From NCBI GenBank assembly GCA_002298165.1, contig DBMI01000001.1:1-13216 (forward strand): a DNA stretch of 13,216 bases, given 5' to 3'. The notes under the pieces were generated by a model that did not search any database, was not told the origin of the DNA, and worked only from the letters and a program-made list of their open reading frames with translations. The DNA is from Desulfarculales bacterium UBA702 (GTDB taxonomy: Bacteria; Desulfobacterota; Syntrophobacteria; Syntrophobacterales; Syntrophobacteraceae). Positions 6,568 to 13,216 of the stretch are shown piece by piece. A program made the translations under genes and the position numbers. How positions within the stretch are numbered: position 1 is the first letter of the stretch; each line of letters begins with the position of its first letter.

Positions 6568-6774
6568 ATGGGACGCCGTGCTCCTCTGCCCGCAATGAAG
6601 AAAGCACGAACCTGTGCATGATCCGAGTGCTACCGCACGCTTCCGATCCGGTATCCCCCAGTCTCCCACCTGCGTTAGTCCGTTTTTTCATTTCCAGATA
6701 AACATTTGTTCTTCCGATTATATTTTCGTGGAAAGAGTGAATGCCGCTTTAATCCCCTTTTAACGGGAGAAGCC
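6568..6774. other. Intergenic region before the DUF2845 gene
   Basis: It contains the GGGAG ribosome binding site of the DUF2845 gene and a TATATT hexamer (6719-6724) that could be a -10. I cannot find a matching -35. Nothing else is recognisable. Confidence 0.4.
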
Positions 6775-7122
6775 ATGAAACGTATATCAGTTATGAGCCT
6801 GGCTCTGGTTTGCATTTTATTAGCCCACGGTTTAGCGCATGGTTTTTCTTGCCGGGGTGGGTTCGTTTCTGTCGGAGCAATGCAGGAAGAAGTCCTTAGA
6901 AAGTGTGGAGAGCCCCAGGATGTCCAAACCTGGGTTGAGGATGCGCTAAACGAGCAATTCCTTCCCGGTAATCTGTCAGGTAATATCTACCTGGTCCCAA
7001 GGGTCGTTCAGATAAGATTTGAACGATGGAACTACAATCTTGGGCCTAACAGGTTCATGCCGTCGTTCGTTTTCAGGGAAGGTGTACTGATCCGTATCAT
7101 CCAGGGCGGTTATGGCCGCTGA
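6775..7122 (+). CDS. DUF2845 family exported protein
   Basis: This 115-residue protein has a signal peptide (MKRISVMSLALVCILLAHGL, cleavage near residues 21-24, AHG), so it is periplasmic or envelope-associated. The mature part matches the DUF2845 pattern: FSCRGGFVSVGAMQEEVLRKCGEP near the start, then FERWNYNLGPNRF and FREGVLIRIIQGGYG at the end. C26 and C44 could form a disulfide. There is no lipobox. An in-frame start exists at 6706, but GGGAG about 7 bases before the ATG at 6775 and the clean signal peptide decide the start. It stands alone between the ACP terminator and a hairpin region. The family's function is unknown; some members occur in outer-membrane or small-molecule-binding-like contexts, but nothing here narrows it down. 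Confidence 0.85.
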   Translation: MKRISVMSLALVCILLAHGLAHGFSCRGGFVSVGAMQEEVLRKCGEPQDVQTWVEDALNEQFLPGNLSGNIYLVPRVVQIRFERWNYNLGPNRFMPSFVFREGVLIRIIQGGYGR

Positions 7123-7167
7123 GAGCTGGCCCGCTCAGTTCATCTAGCCGAGATAAATTCTGCATTC

Positions 7168-7193
7168 GCGCTATGTTTGGATTGACATAGCGC
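7168..7193. repeat. Perfect 9-bp inverted repeat after the DUF2845 gene
   Basis: GCGCTATGT (7168-7176) and ACATAGCGC (7185-7193) pair perfectly around an 8-base loop. Outer arms TGCATT (7161-7166) and AATGCA (7208-7213) could extend the fold. No T-tract follows on either strand. It may act as a 3'-end stabilising hairpin. Confidence 0.45.
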
Positions 7194-7236
7194 ATCAGAT
7201 CGTGCAAAATGCAATCCTCTTTCATCTTTTCCAAAA

Positions 7237-7266
7237 TGAAGGCCGGGCGAGTTTGCCCGGCCTTCA
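7237..7266 (-). terminator. Strong 12-bp hairpin terminator, best oriented to the minus strand
   Basis: TGAAGGCCGGGC (7237-7248) and GCCCGGCCTTCA (7255-7266) form a perfect 12-bp stem with a 6-base loop. On the minus strand the stem is followed by TTTTGG, a short T-run. On the plus strand no T-run follows. It could still stop transcription from the DUF2845 gene. On the minus strand the stem begins with the stop codon of the small ORF described separately. Confidence 0.6.
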
Positions 7267-7329
7267 CTCATCAGGCATTCCCTCGTTATCGTAGAACCTT
7301 GGAGTGATCCGGTCGGAACAATGTTTCAC
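7264..7329 (-). CDS. Possible 21-residue peptide or 3' remnant of a lost gene
   Basis: The minus-strand frame is open from 7368 to a TGA at 7266-7264. From a GTG at 7329 it would encode a 21-residue peptide containing SDRITPRFYDNEGMPDE, which reads like the natural C-terminus of a protein. The stop codon is the first three bases of the terminator hairpin (7237-7266), an arrangement that selection usually produces. No ribosome binding site is visible before the GTG, and the frame closes upstream at a TAA. It is therefore either a tiny gene with a poor start or the tail of a decayed gene. I do not recognise it. Confidence 0.25.
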   Translation of the reverse strand: MKHCSDRITPRFYDNEGMPDE

Positions 7330-7418
7330 AGGGACTCTGATTAAGAACTGAACACAATCGCCGACTTTTTAGCCAGGATCAATCTGACAGCGAAGCAACT
7401 CACAGGGTTACCGGAATA

Positions 7419-7447
7419 TTGTATTAGGAGACTTCAGTGTGTATAGT
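7419..7447 (+). promoter_or_regulatory. Likely promoter of the mazEF operon
   Basis: TATAGT (7442-7447) matches the -10 consensus at five of six positions. Seventeen bases upstream is TTGTAT (7419-7424), a fair -35. Transcription would begin near 7454, just ahead of the GGAGGTG ribosome binding site at 7471-7477. Confidence 0.5.
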
Positions 7448-7484
7448 ACGATGGACAGTAACGCACATATGGAGGTGCTTTGTT

Positions 7485-7727
7485 ATGGGCAATACTCGAC
7501 TCAATATCGTACTCCCTGACGTTCTGATCAGGGAGATTGACCAGGTTGCCGGGAGACGGAGGCGAAGTCAGTTCATAGCAGATGCGGTCAAACGGCGAAT
7601 CCTCGACTTGGAAAAGGATAGAATCCATAAGGAGATGGCGGAAGGATACAGGGCCGCAAGACATGATGATGAGGAACTGACGAAAGAATTCGAATTCTCT
7701 GATCTGGAGGGCTGGGATGATTATTAG
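7485..7727 (+). CDS. Ribbon-helix-helix antitoxin (MazE/CopG-like)
   Basis: This 80-residue cytoplasmic antitoxin is expected to neutralise the adjacent MazF-type RNase and to repress its own operon. Residues ~4-43 (RLNIVLPDVLIREIDQVAG, then RRRRSQFIADAVKRRI) form a ribbon-helix-helix DNA-binding fold. The acidic tail (DDEELTKEFEFSDLEGWDDY) is the kind of disordered segment that occupies the toxin's RNA-binding groove. The frame is open from a GTG at 7437, but GGAGGTG at 7471-7477, 7 bases before the ATG at 7485, and the family pattern fix the start. The toxin gene begins 11 bases before this gene ends, so the two are translationally coupled. Confidence 0.9.
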   Translation: MGNTRLNIVLPDVLIREIDQVAGRRRRSQFIADAVKRRILDLEKDRIHKEMAEGYRAARHDDEELTKEFEFSDLEGWDDY

Positions 7728-8061
7728 GAGAGGAGAGGTCCATCTCGCCGGTCTTGATCCCGTTGTTGGAAGAGAAGTCGCGAAAACCAGGCCCATTGTG
7801 GTTGTATCAAACGATCTGAACAACGAATTCTCAGGAACCGTAACGGTCTTGCCGATAACATCCGGCAGCTTGGAAAAAATCTACCCTTTTGAAGTGCTCC
7901 TCCCGAAGGGGACTGCCAATCTGCCAAAGGATTCCAAGGTAAAGGCCAATCAGATCAGGACATTGGATCGAACGAGGCTGATAAAGTTGATCGGGGAATT
8001 ACCGAATGATGTTATGGCCTTGATTGACAAGGCCATAATGCTGCATCTGGGGCTGGAATAA
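7717..8061 (+). CDS. MazF/PemK-family mRNA endoribonuclease toxin
   Basis: This 114-residue toxin is predicted to cleave single-stranded RNA at short specific sequences and so arrest growth when its antitoxin is lost. Family marks are RRGEVHLAGLDPVVGRE at the N-terminus, then KTRPIVVVSND, TVTVLPITS and VKANQIRTLDRTRL. R25 and T48 fall at the positions of the catalytic Arg and Thr known from Bacillus subtilis MazF, so the enzyme looks intact. Its ATG overlaps the end of the antitoxin gene by 11 bases, and GGAGG about 6 bases upstream supports the start. The length is normal. Cleavage specificity cannot be read from sequence. It converges with lhr 164 bases downstream. Confidence 0.95.
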   Translation: MIIRRGEVHLAGLDPVVGREVAKTRPIVVVSNDLNNEFSGTVTVLPITSGSLEKIYPFEVLLPKGTANLPKDSKVKANQIRTLDRTRLIKLIGELPNDVMALIDKAIMLHLGLE

Positions 8062-8225
8062 TAAAAGATTGGCGGGATATCACTATCTAACCTCCCTCTT
8101 GCCGAACGCACGGGGAACAAAAAGCCGTTTCACCTGTGAGTGGGCGCATGGGGTTTTCAATTTGCCCTTCAATCTGATTACCTAGTTGAGCTAATCTGAA
8201 AGAGAATAGCAACTCGGACGAATAC
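8062..8225. other. Short gap between convergent mazF and lhr
   Basis: These 164 bases separate the 3' ends of the toxin gene and lhr. I find no strong hairpin with a T-tract for either gene, and no ORF I would defend. Confidence 0.5.
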
Positions 8226-11200
8226 TCAGTCTCCGCCGGTATGCATGTGCTTTTGGTATAAAACCAAGTGCTTGAAATCGACGGAGAGATCGAACCCGAT
8301 TTTGAGAGCATCTCTGTACCGGCTATGGAAGGCGTCTTCGCCGTTGATAGTCTCGATTACGATTCGCCGCAAAGGTTGGAATCTTCTTGTGAGCAGATGA
8401 TGGAACAATCCAAGATAGCGCTGCAGGTGAGGATCATTTTCGGGAACATGAAAAATGACTGTCTTCCCGCTGCGCTGTGATTCCAATACCAGCTTCTCGC
8501 CATGATAGACAAGGTGGGTGCCCGGGATTCGCCGGGGGAGCTTTCCTTTTAAGGCATCCAGCTTCAGGCCGCAAACAGATGCCGGGTCCGTGGCGCAGAT
8601 CCAGTAGACGGAATCTTCAGGAAATTTTCTTTGAAGCATCCGCAAAGCCTCATGGGAAATAAACTGCGGGCCTGGAACCCCTTTGAAAAAATATCCTGTC
8701 AGGACCTCTCCCGAAAGTTCCATCAACCGAAGTGCCCTGAAAATATTTCCCCAGCTCAATGCAGGCAGCTCGTTCAGCAGCAGCTCACGGAAAAGTATTC
8801 CATAGCGGTCCAGAAGCAGCCGCACCCGCTCCTTTTCACGCTCGGCCTTTTCCAGCAGATCATCTCCGGGATTCGGCCACTTAACACGCATCCAGTTACC
8901 GGCCATTGGAAGGGAACCCTGCCACATCGAAAAGGCGAATCTTCTACCATGCCGGCGCCTTCGGCTGCCTTTTGCCATGAGTGCCGCCGGGTCCGATACC
9001 CTGAAATCATTTTCAATCCCGTGGCGAAGAGAGGCAAACGTGTCGTTCGTGAGCCTCCCCCGCCAGACCTCTTTCCAGAGCCTTTCGGCAAGTTCCGCGG
9101 GTCTGCTGTTGGATTGATCCACCAGCGTTGAAAAATTGTATCTGGCGGCCGGGCTGGAAAAGAGTCCCTTTAAATCCACGTCATTCCCTGTTCGCTCCAA
9201 GGTGCTCCGGACTTTCAGGATTGGATGCTCTCCGTAAGCCTGTTGCATATTTGTTTTCGATATTTTCGCTGGAAAAGGGACCAGACGAAGAAGTCTTTCG
9301 GGCTCCCGCCCTTTTTGGGGCATGCTGAAAATTTTTGGCTCCGTCAAGGTTCGGGACCTCTGGGCTGACATGCCGACGACTTTCCCGAGCTGCGCCGGGA
9401 CCTCTTCGCTTTGGCCCTCTTCCTGGACAAGATCCAGGTCCTGTTCGAAGGAAAAGACCACCCGGCGTCCGGGCATCCCGATCCAGCGAAGGTCGCTTTG
9501 CTGCATGACGGAGTCCATCCAGGAAGGATCGTAGGATTTAATACGCGCGGGGAAAATTTCTGATTCCCAAAGCTCCGCCGGGGCAGGGTAGCATTCGAGC
9601 TGTTCGATACTTTGAAAGAGCCCGTCCGGACCCGCCTTGGAGCCTTTGGTGACAAGGCCCTGCCATTGGGCAAGAAAAGGCTGCAGCCGCTCGATATTGA
9701 GGGCTGTGAATGCGGGTATTGCCGCCGCCCTGGAAATCCGGAGCATCACCTCATAGTTTTGGCTGTCGCAGATGTAATCCCGATTATCATCCTTCAGGAG
9801 AGGTCCCGAAACGAGCGTTCCTGAATCGATCAATGCCTCAACGGCTTCCATCAGCCGCTCGCTGCCAAGACCCAGCGTTTCGCGCACGAACTCCAGCCTG
9901 CGAGGCGAATAGAATCGAAGCCATTCAGAAATTATCGAGGTAAACAGCTCGTCGCGGTCCTCCGCATCCTGCCCGGAATCCCCGATTTGAGATACGAGGT
10001 CACGCAACTTCAACTCCCAAGTGGCCTTACCTGAGTCCAGCCTTGAAGCGGTCAGGGATGCCATATCCCAATTCAAGGCATTGATAATCCGGGGGAGGTT
10101 CTCTATCGCGATTATCAGCGGATGAGCGGCATCCGGGGGATGGATACGCACCAGCTTTTCGGAAGTTGAGGCAACCATGGTGTCCGGTTCGAGGCTGTGA
10201 TCGCGCCGCATGGCGCCGAGGATGTCCTCCCATTCGGTTTCAGGCAAAAGAAGTCTTTCCTTTACCCATTCGATAAGCTCAATGGTGCTGTCCGGAGAAT
10301 AGCCGGTGCTCAGACGCCGTCGCTTAAGCTCGAAGGCTTCGGCTACCTCCTTCGAGACAGCCGGGCGCAGTTCGGGGATCGAAACGATCTCGTGCAGAAG
10401 ATCGGGGCGCAGCTTAGAGCCCTTGCCTCCCGTCAACTGATCGTCCATGTAGACGTACTGGTTGATTTGGGGCCAACTGATTGACTGCGCCATCGGACTC
10501 GGACGGCCGGTATGAGCTTCCGACCAGGTGATGATGCCCGATTCCAGATCGGCAAGAACTTTGGAGAGCCCTTCCAGGTCGAGGTCGTCCTTCAGGCATG
10601 TTCGCCAGGCTTCGAGAAGAATCGGGAAATCATCGTACTGAAGAACGGATTCCAGCAGCCGTTGGGAACGAAGCCGGCTCAGCCAGAGCGGCATGCGCTC
10701 GTTAATTTGTCGGCGCGGCAAAAGCAACGCGCGCCCGGCGCATTCCCGAAACCTTGCTCCAAAAAATCCTGACCCTTCCAATTTCTTTCTAATCAGCCCG
10801 GAATAGTTGTAGCTGGTTACCAGTGATAGGATTTCTTCCCCGGTTGCTTCATGAGGAAGTTGGAGAATGATGCTGTCGTTGCCCGGATATAACTCCGGCT
10901 TGTATCCGAAATGATCCTCCCATGCTGCTTCGAGCGCCATCGCAAACGGCCTGTTTATGCGGCCTCCCCAGATGGTATGAAGCACGATCTGGTTTCCGGG
11001 ATATCCTCCGGGGCCCGAGCCGGCGTGTTCTACCAGCAGATGGTGCCGGTGAGGAAGAGGACGCCCGGTGGCCTCTTTTTGCCTTGCCAAAAATGAAATA
11101 AGCCTTTCCACGGCCCCATTTTCAAGATTTTGGAGAATGCGCGTCAGGTAGCGTGCGGCGCGAGGACCGGATCGGTTACGGAGTAGTTCCTTAACCAACT

Positions 11201-13055
11201 CGGCAGCATGATTGTCCACAACGGGTGTCTTTGGGAGTAGCTCTTTCAGTTCGGGAGTTTCCAGCAGATCATCCGCCGTTTCCAGAAAATCGGCAATCCG
11301 CTCCGAAAGATAGGAGCCGCGAAGACTCTCCTCGGCTTTCCAGAACGGAGGGGCAGCTGTCCCGGGTCGAGCAGGTGTGACGAAAACATCGTTATGCGTT
11401 ATCCGTTCGATTCTCCAGTTCTGGGTGCTGAGTGTAAAAACCTGGCCTATTTTGGCTTCCCATACGAACTCTTCATCCAGTTCCCCGATTCTGGCACCGC
11501 TTTCATTATGGCGCAGATGAAAATAGCCGCGGTCTGGGATGGTGCCGCCGGAAAAGTAGACCGCCTGAATAGCGCCCTTTCGCGCCCGCACGGTATTCTC
11601 AATTTTATCGACGGCTATTCGCGGTTTCAATTCACGAAGCCTGGTCCCGGCATAGCGGCCTGCAAGCATCTGGATAACGAGATCGAACTGCCTGCGGCTA
11701 AGGTTGTGGTAGGGATAGCTGGTTCTGAGCAGAGCATAGAGATCGTCGAGATTCCATGTTTCAACTCCCGCTATGGAAATTATGATCTGGGCCAGCACGT
11801 CCAGCGGGGCAAGTACCGGATGCACCGCTTCGATATCACGGCCCAGGACTCCACCGGCCAGTACGGCAGTGTGCAAAACATCCTGGGGGTCTGTGGGAAG
11901 GAGAGTCCCGCGGCTGACTTCTCCCACGCGATGGCCCGACCTTCCGATCCGCTGAATGGCGGAGGAAAAAGATAAAGGGGCCTGAAGCAGGACTACCTCG
12001 TCGAGTGCTCCGATATCTATTCCCAACTCCAGAGAGTTGGTTGCGACTATGGCGCGCAGTTCTCCAGCCTTGAGCTTCTTTTCCACCTCGGCCCTGATCT
12101 CCCGCGATAGAGAGCCATGGTGTGCGTAGGCTACGGGGGCCGGTTCGTTCTCGTTCAGCAGATGTGTGATCTTTTCGCACAGCCTCCTGCTGTTGGCAAA
12201 AATGAGGGTTGATCTGTTCTTTGCGACTATTTCTTTTATTTCGTCCACAAAGGGGCGCCAGAAAGAATCACCGTCGCTCCACCCGGCGGGAGCCTCGGGG
12301 GAGCGAATCGTAAGCTTGTAGTCCTTCCTTTGAGAGGAGGATACGATGCCGACAGGCCTTGCGGAGTATTCTGGATTGCCGGGATCTCCGACGATCCGGT
12401 AGCCGCCGACAAACTCGGCCACCCTCTCGACAGGCCGAACGGTAGCCGAAAGGGCTATGCGCTGGAACTCACCGGAAAGTGGCACCAGCCGCTCAACTCC
12501 GGTGATGAGATGCACGCCGCGCTTGCTGTCCACCACAGCGTGGATTTCATCCAGAATGACCGTTCGGATATTTGTAAGGATGGACCGACCGCCCTGGGAG
12601 CTCAACATAAGATTAAGGCTCTCCGGCGTTGTGATCAGGATTTCGGGGGGATCGCGCAGCATTCGGCGCCTCTCGGATTGAGGCGTATCTCCGCTCCTTA
12701 CGGCAATTCCGAGAGGAGGCAACTCTTCTCCCGATTTCTTGAAAGCCGCTCTCAGCTCGGAGAGCGGTTTCACCAGGTTTTTTTTGATATCGTTATTGAG
12801 AGCCTTAAGCGGTGAGATGTAGAGCACGCTTGTTCGGCCCAGCGGCCATTTTCCGGCAATCAGCTCGTTTAAAGCCCAAAGGAAGGCGGCCATGGTCTTG
12901 CCGCTTCCCGTAGGCGCGCTGATGAGAACATGCTCTCCCGATGCAATTTGAGGCCATGCCAGCATCTGCAGGTCGGTAGGCTTGCCGATTGACTCGGCAA
13001 ACCAGCTCGCCACCAAAGGGTGAAAATAATTAAGGGCTGGTAAATTCTTCTGCAT
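8226..13055 (-). CDS. lhr: Lhr, large superfamily 2 ATP-dependent helicase (full length with C-terminal extension)
   Basis: This 1609-residue protein is slightly longer than E. coli Lhr. It translocates 3'-5' on single-stranded DNA and unwinds duplexes, in repair. Positions from the ATG start: Q-motif PTDLQ at 26-30, Walker A APTGSGKT at 47-54, Ia PLKAL, LDEIH at 168-172, SAT at 203-205, motif IV LIFANSRR at ~284-291, motif V TNSLELGIDI at ~339-348, motif VI QRIGRSGHR at ~368-376. The Lhr-core winged-helix and domain 4 follow (FGARFRECAGRALLLPRR). The last ~700 residues are the Lhr C-terminal region of tandem winged-helix-like modules, which in E. coli has uracil-DNA glycosylase activity. The frame begins with TTG at 13061 and has an ATG two codons on at 13055. 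Neither has a clear SD, and I prefer the ATG. All core motifs are intact. The gene is monocistronic as far as the window shows. Confidence 0.96.
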   Translation of the reverse strand: MQKNLPALNYFHPLVASWFAESIGKPTDLQMLAWPQIASGEHVLISAPTGSGKTMAAFLWALNELIAGKWPLGRTSVLYISPLKALNNDIKKNLVKPLSELRAAFKKSGEELPPLGIAVRSGDTPQSERRRMLRDPPEILITTPESLNLMLSSQGGRSILTNIRTVILDEIHAVVDSKRGVHLITGVERLVPLSGEFQRIALSATVRPVERVAEFVGGYRIVGDPGNPEYSARPVGIVSSSQRKDYKLTIRSPEAPAGWSDGDSFWRPFVDEIKEIVAKNRSTLIFANSRRLCEKITHLLNENEPAPVAYAHHGSLSREIRAEVEKKLKAGELRAIVATNSLELGIDIGALDEVVLLQAPLSFSSAIQRIGRSGHRVGEVSRGTLLPTDPQDVLHTAVLAGGVLGRDIEAVHPVLAPLDVLAQIIISIAGVETWNLDDLYALLRTSYPYHNLSRRQFDLVIQMLAGRYAGTRLRELKPRIAVDKIENTVRARKGAIQAVYFSGGTIPDRGYFHLRHNESGARIGELDEEFVWEAKIGQVFTLSTQNWRIERITHNDVFVTPARPGTAAPPFWKAEESLRGSYLSERIADFLETADDLLETPELKELLPKTPVVDNHAAELVKELLRNRSGPRAARYLTRILQNLENGAVERLISFLARQKEATGRPLPHRHHLLVEHAGSGPGGYPGNQIVLHTIWGGRINRPFAMALEAAWEDHFGYKPELYPGNDSIILQLPHEATGEEILSLVTSYNYSGLIRKKLEGSGFFGARFRECAGRALLLPRRQINERMPLWLSRLRSQRLLESVLQYDDFPILLEAWRTCLKDDLDLEGLSKVLADLESGIITWSEAHTGRPSPMAQSISWPQINQYVYMDDQLTGGKGSKLRPDLLHEIVSIPELRPAVSKEVAEAFELKRRRLSTGYSPDSTIELIEWVKERLLLPETEWEDILGAMRRDHSLEPDTMVASTSEKLVRIHPPDAAHPLIIAIENLPRIINALNWDMASLTASRLDSGKATWELKLRDLVSQIGDSGQDAEDRDELFTSIISEWLRFYSPRRLEFVRETLGLGSERLMEAVEALIDSGTLVSGPLLKDDNRDYICDSQNYEVMLRISRAAAIPAFTALNIERLQPFLAQWQGLVTKGSKAGPDGLFQSIEQLECYPAPAELWESEIFPARIKSYDPSWMDSVMQQSDLRWIGMPGRRVVFSFEQDLDLVQEEGQSEEVPAQLGKVVGMSAQRSRTLTEPKIFSMPQKGREPERLLRLVPFPAKISKTNMQQAYGEHPILKVRSTLERTGNDVDLKGLFSSPAARYNFSTLVDQSNSRPAELAERLWKEVWRGRLTNDTFASLRHGIENDFRVSDPAALMAKGSRRRRHGRRFAFSMWQGSLPMAGNWMRVKWPNPGDDLLEKAEREKERVRLLLDRYGILFRELLLNELPALSWGNIFRALRLMELSGEVLTGYFFKGVPGPQFISHEALRMLQRKFPEDSVYWICATDPASVCGLKLDALKGKLPRRIPGTHLVYHGEKLVLESQRSGKTVIFHVPENDPHLQRYLGLFHHLLTRRFQPLRRIVIETINGEDAFHSRYRDALKIGFDLSVDFKHLVLYQKHMHTGGD

Positions 13056-13080
13056 TTTCAAATGGCTGCTTTTTGGGGAA

Positions 13081-13094
13081 TTGATTTACATCAT
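13081..13094. promoter_or_regulatory. FNR-like palindrome upstream of lhr
   Basis: TTGATTTACATCAT matches the FNR-type consensus TTGAT-N4-ATCAA at nine of ten fixed positions. It lies 26 bases upstream of the lhr ATG and just downstream of the possible -10 on the minus strand, where a bound Crp/Fnr-family protein would be expected to repress. By rough reckoning about 0.4 sites this good would arise by chance in the whole window, so this is only suggestive. Confidence 0.3.
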
Positions 13095-13123
13095 AAAATA
13101 TTTACCGCGACTGCGGAAAGCAA
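13095..13123 (-). promoter_or_regulatory. Possible lhr promoter
   Basis: On the minus strand TTGCTT (13123-13118) is followed after 17 bases by TATTTT (13100-13095). The hexamers match the consensus at three and four of six positions. Spacing and placement about 40 bases before the ATG are reasonable. The overlapping TATGAT is a better -10 hexamer but has no -35. Confidence 0.3.
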
Positions 13124-13173
13124 GGCTTGGCAACCGTATTGAAACCGGAACCGATGGATAAACAGTAACAGAT

Positions 13174-13216
13174 GCCATCTAGCAGGCTGTTGGAAAAGTA
13201 TTCCGTAGTGGGAATT
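13174..13216. repeat. Possible dispersed repeat or insertion-element end (partial)
   Basis: TAGCAGGCTGTTGGAAAAGT resembles the AGCAGGCTGTTGAAAAA-type sequence often seen at ends of insertion elements or dispersed repeats in deltaproteobacteria. The window stops here, so no partner repeat, target duplication or transposase can be seen. Confidence 0.25.

Larger units (their letters stand above)
7123..7484. other. Intergenic region between the DUF2845 gene and the toxin-antitoxin operon
   Basis: The region holds two strong hairpins (7168-7193 and 7237-7266), the possible minus-strand mini-ORF, and the promoter of the toxin-antitoxin operon near its right end. I see no other gene. Confidence 0.6.

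Noticed and set aside
6400..6669. 89-codon minus-strand frame
   Set aside because: It runs through the ACP end, the tandem repeat and the intrinsic terminator. The peptide is low-complexity translation of repeats.
8087..8311. 74-codon minus-strand frame overlapping the lhr 3' end
   Set aside because: No family features, and it overlaps the conserved lhr C-terminus in another frame.
11394..11975. 193-codon plus-strand frame
   Set aside because: Antisense to the lhr helicase core, a shadow of its codon usage.

Overview
The window reads as chromosomal DNA of a Gram-negative bacterium, most plausibly a deltaproteobacterium in the wide sense (Desulfobacterota, Syntrophobacter-like). This is an inference from protein style: an acidic valS-linked protein with a PopZ-like C-terminus, a DUF2845 periplasmic protein, full-length bacterial Lhr, and dispersed palindromic repeats of kinds common in that group. 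No rRNA, tRNA, CRISPR array or complete insertion sequence is visible.

Layout. (1) Positions 1-154 hold degenerate repeat DNA. (2) The minus strand carries valS (2824 to 155). Upstream of it, after a 231-base gap holding a 64-base imperfect palindrome, lies a 405-codon acidic Pro/Ala/Glu-rich gene (4273 to 3056). (3) Positions 4274-5228 are mostly non-coding, with small repeats and a MITE-like hairpin. They also hold one small minus-strand gene of 45 codons (5066 to 4929) with a good ribosome binding site. (4) A plus-strand pair, a TetR-family regulator with a long N-terminal extension and an acyl carrier protein, is followed by a textbook intrinsic terminator (6540-6567). A palindromic operator candidate overlaps the regulator's promoter and SD region and lies between it and the small divergent gene. 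(5) A plus-strand DUF2845 exported protein (6775-7122) is followed by strong hairpins. One of these abuts the stop codon of a possible tiny minus-strand ORF. (6) A plus-strand MazEF-type toxin-antitoxin operon lies at 7485-8061. (7) A very large minus-strand gene (13055 to 8226) encodes full-length helicase Lhr, with an FNR-like palindrome upstream. (8) The window ends in a short sequence resembling a dispersed repeat or insertion-element end.

How the genes fit together. valS (translation) and lhr (nucleic-acid repair helicase) are housekeeping genes. The TetR-ACP pair looks like a self-regulated lipid or acyl-metabolism unit. mazEF is a self-contained accessory module. No large unknown multi-gene system (defence, secretion or biosynthetic cluster) is visible. 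The best candidates for something undescribed are the PopZ-like acidic protein, the extended TetR-ACP operon with its operator, the 45-residue two-cysteine protein, and the structured intergenic element ahead of valS.
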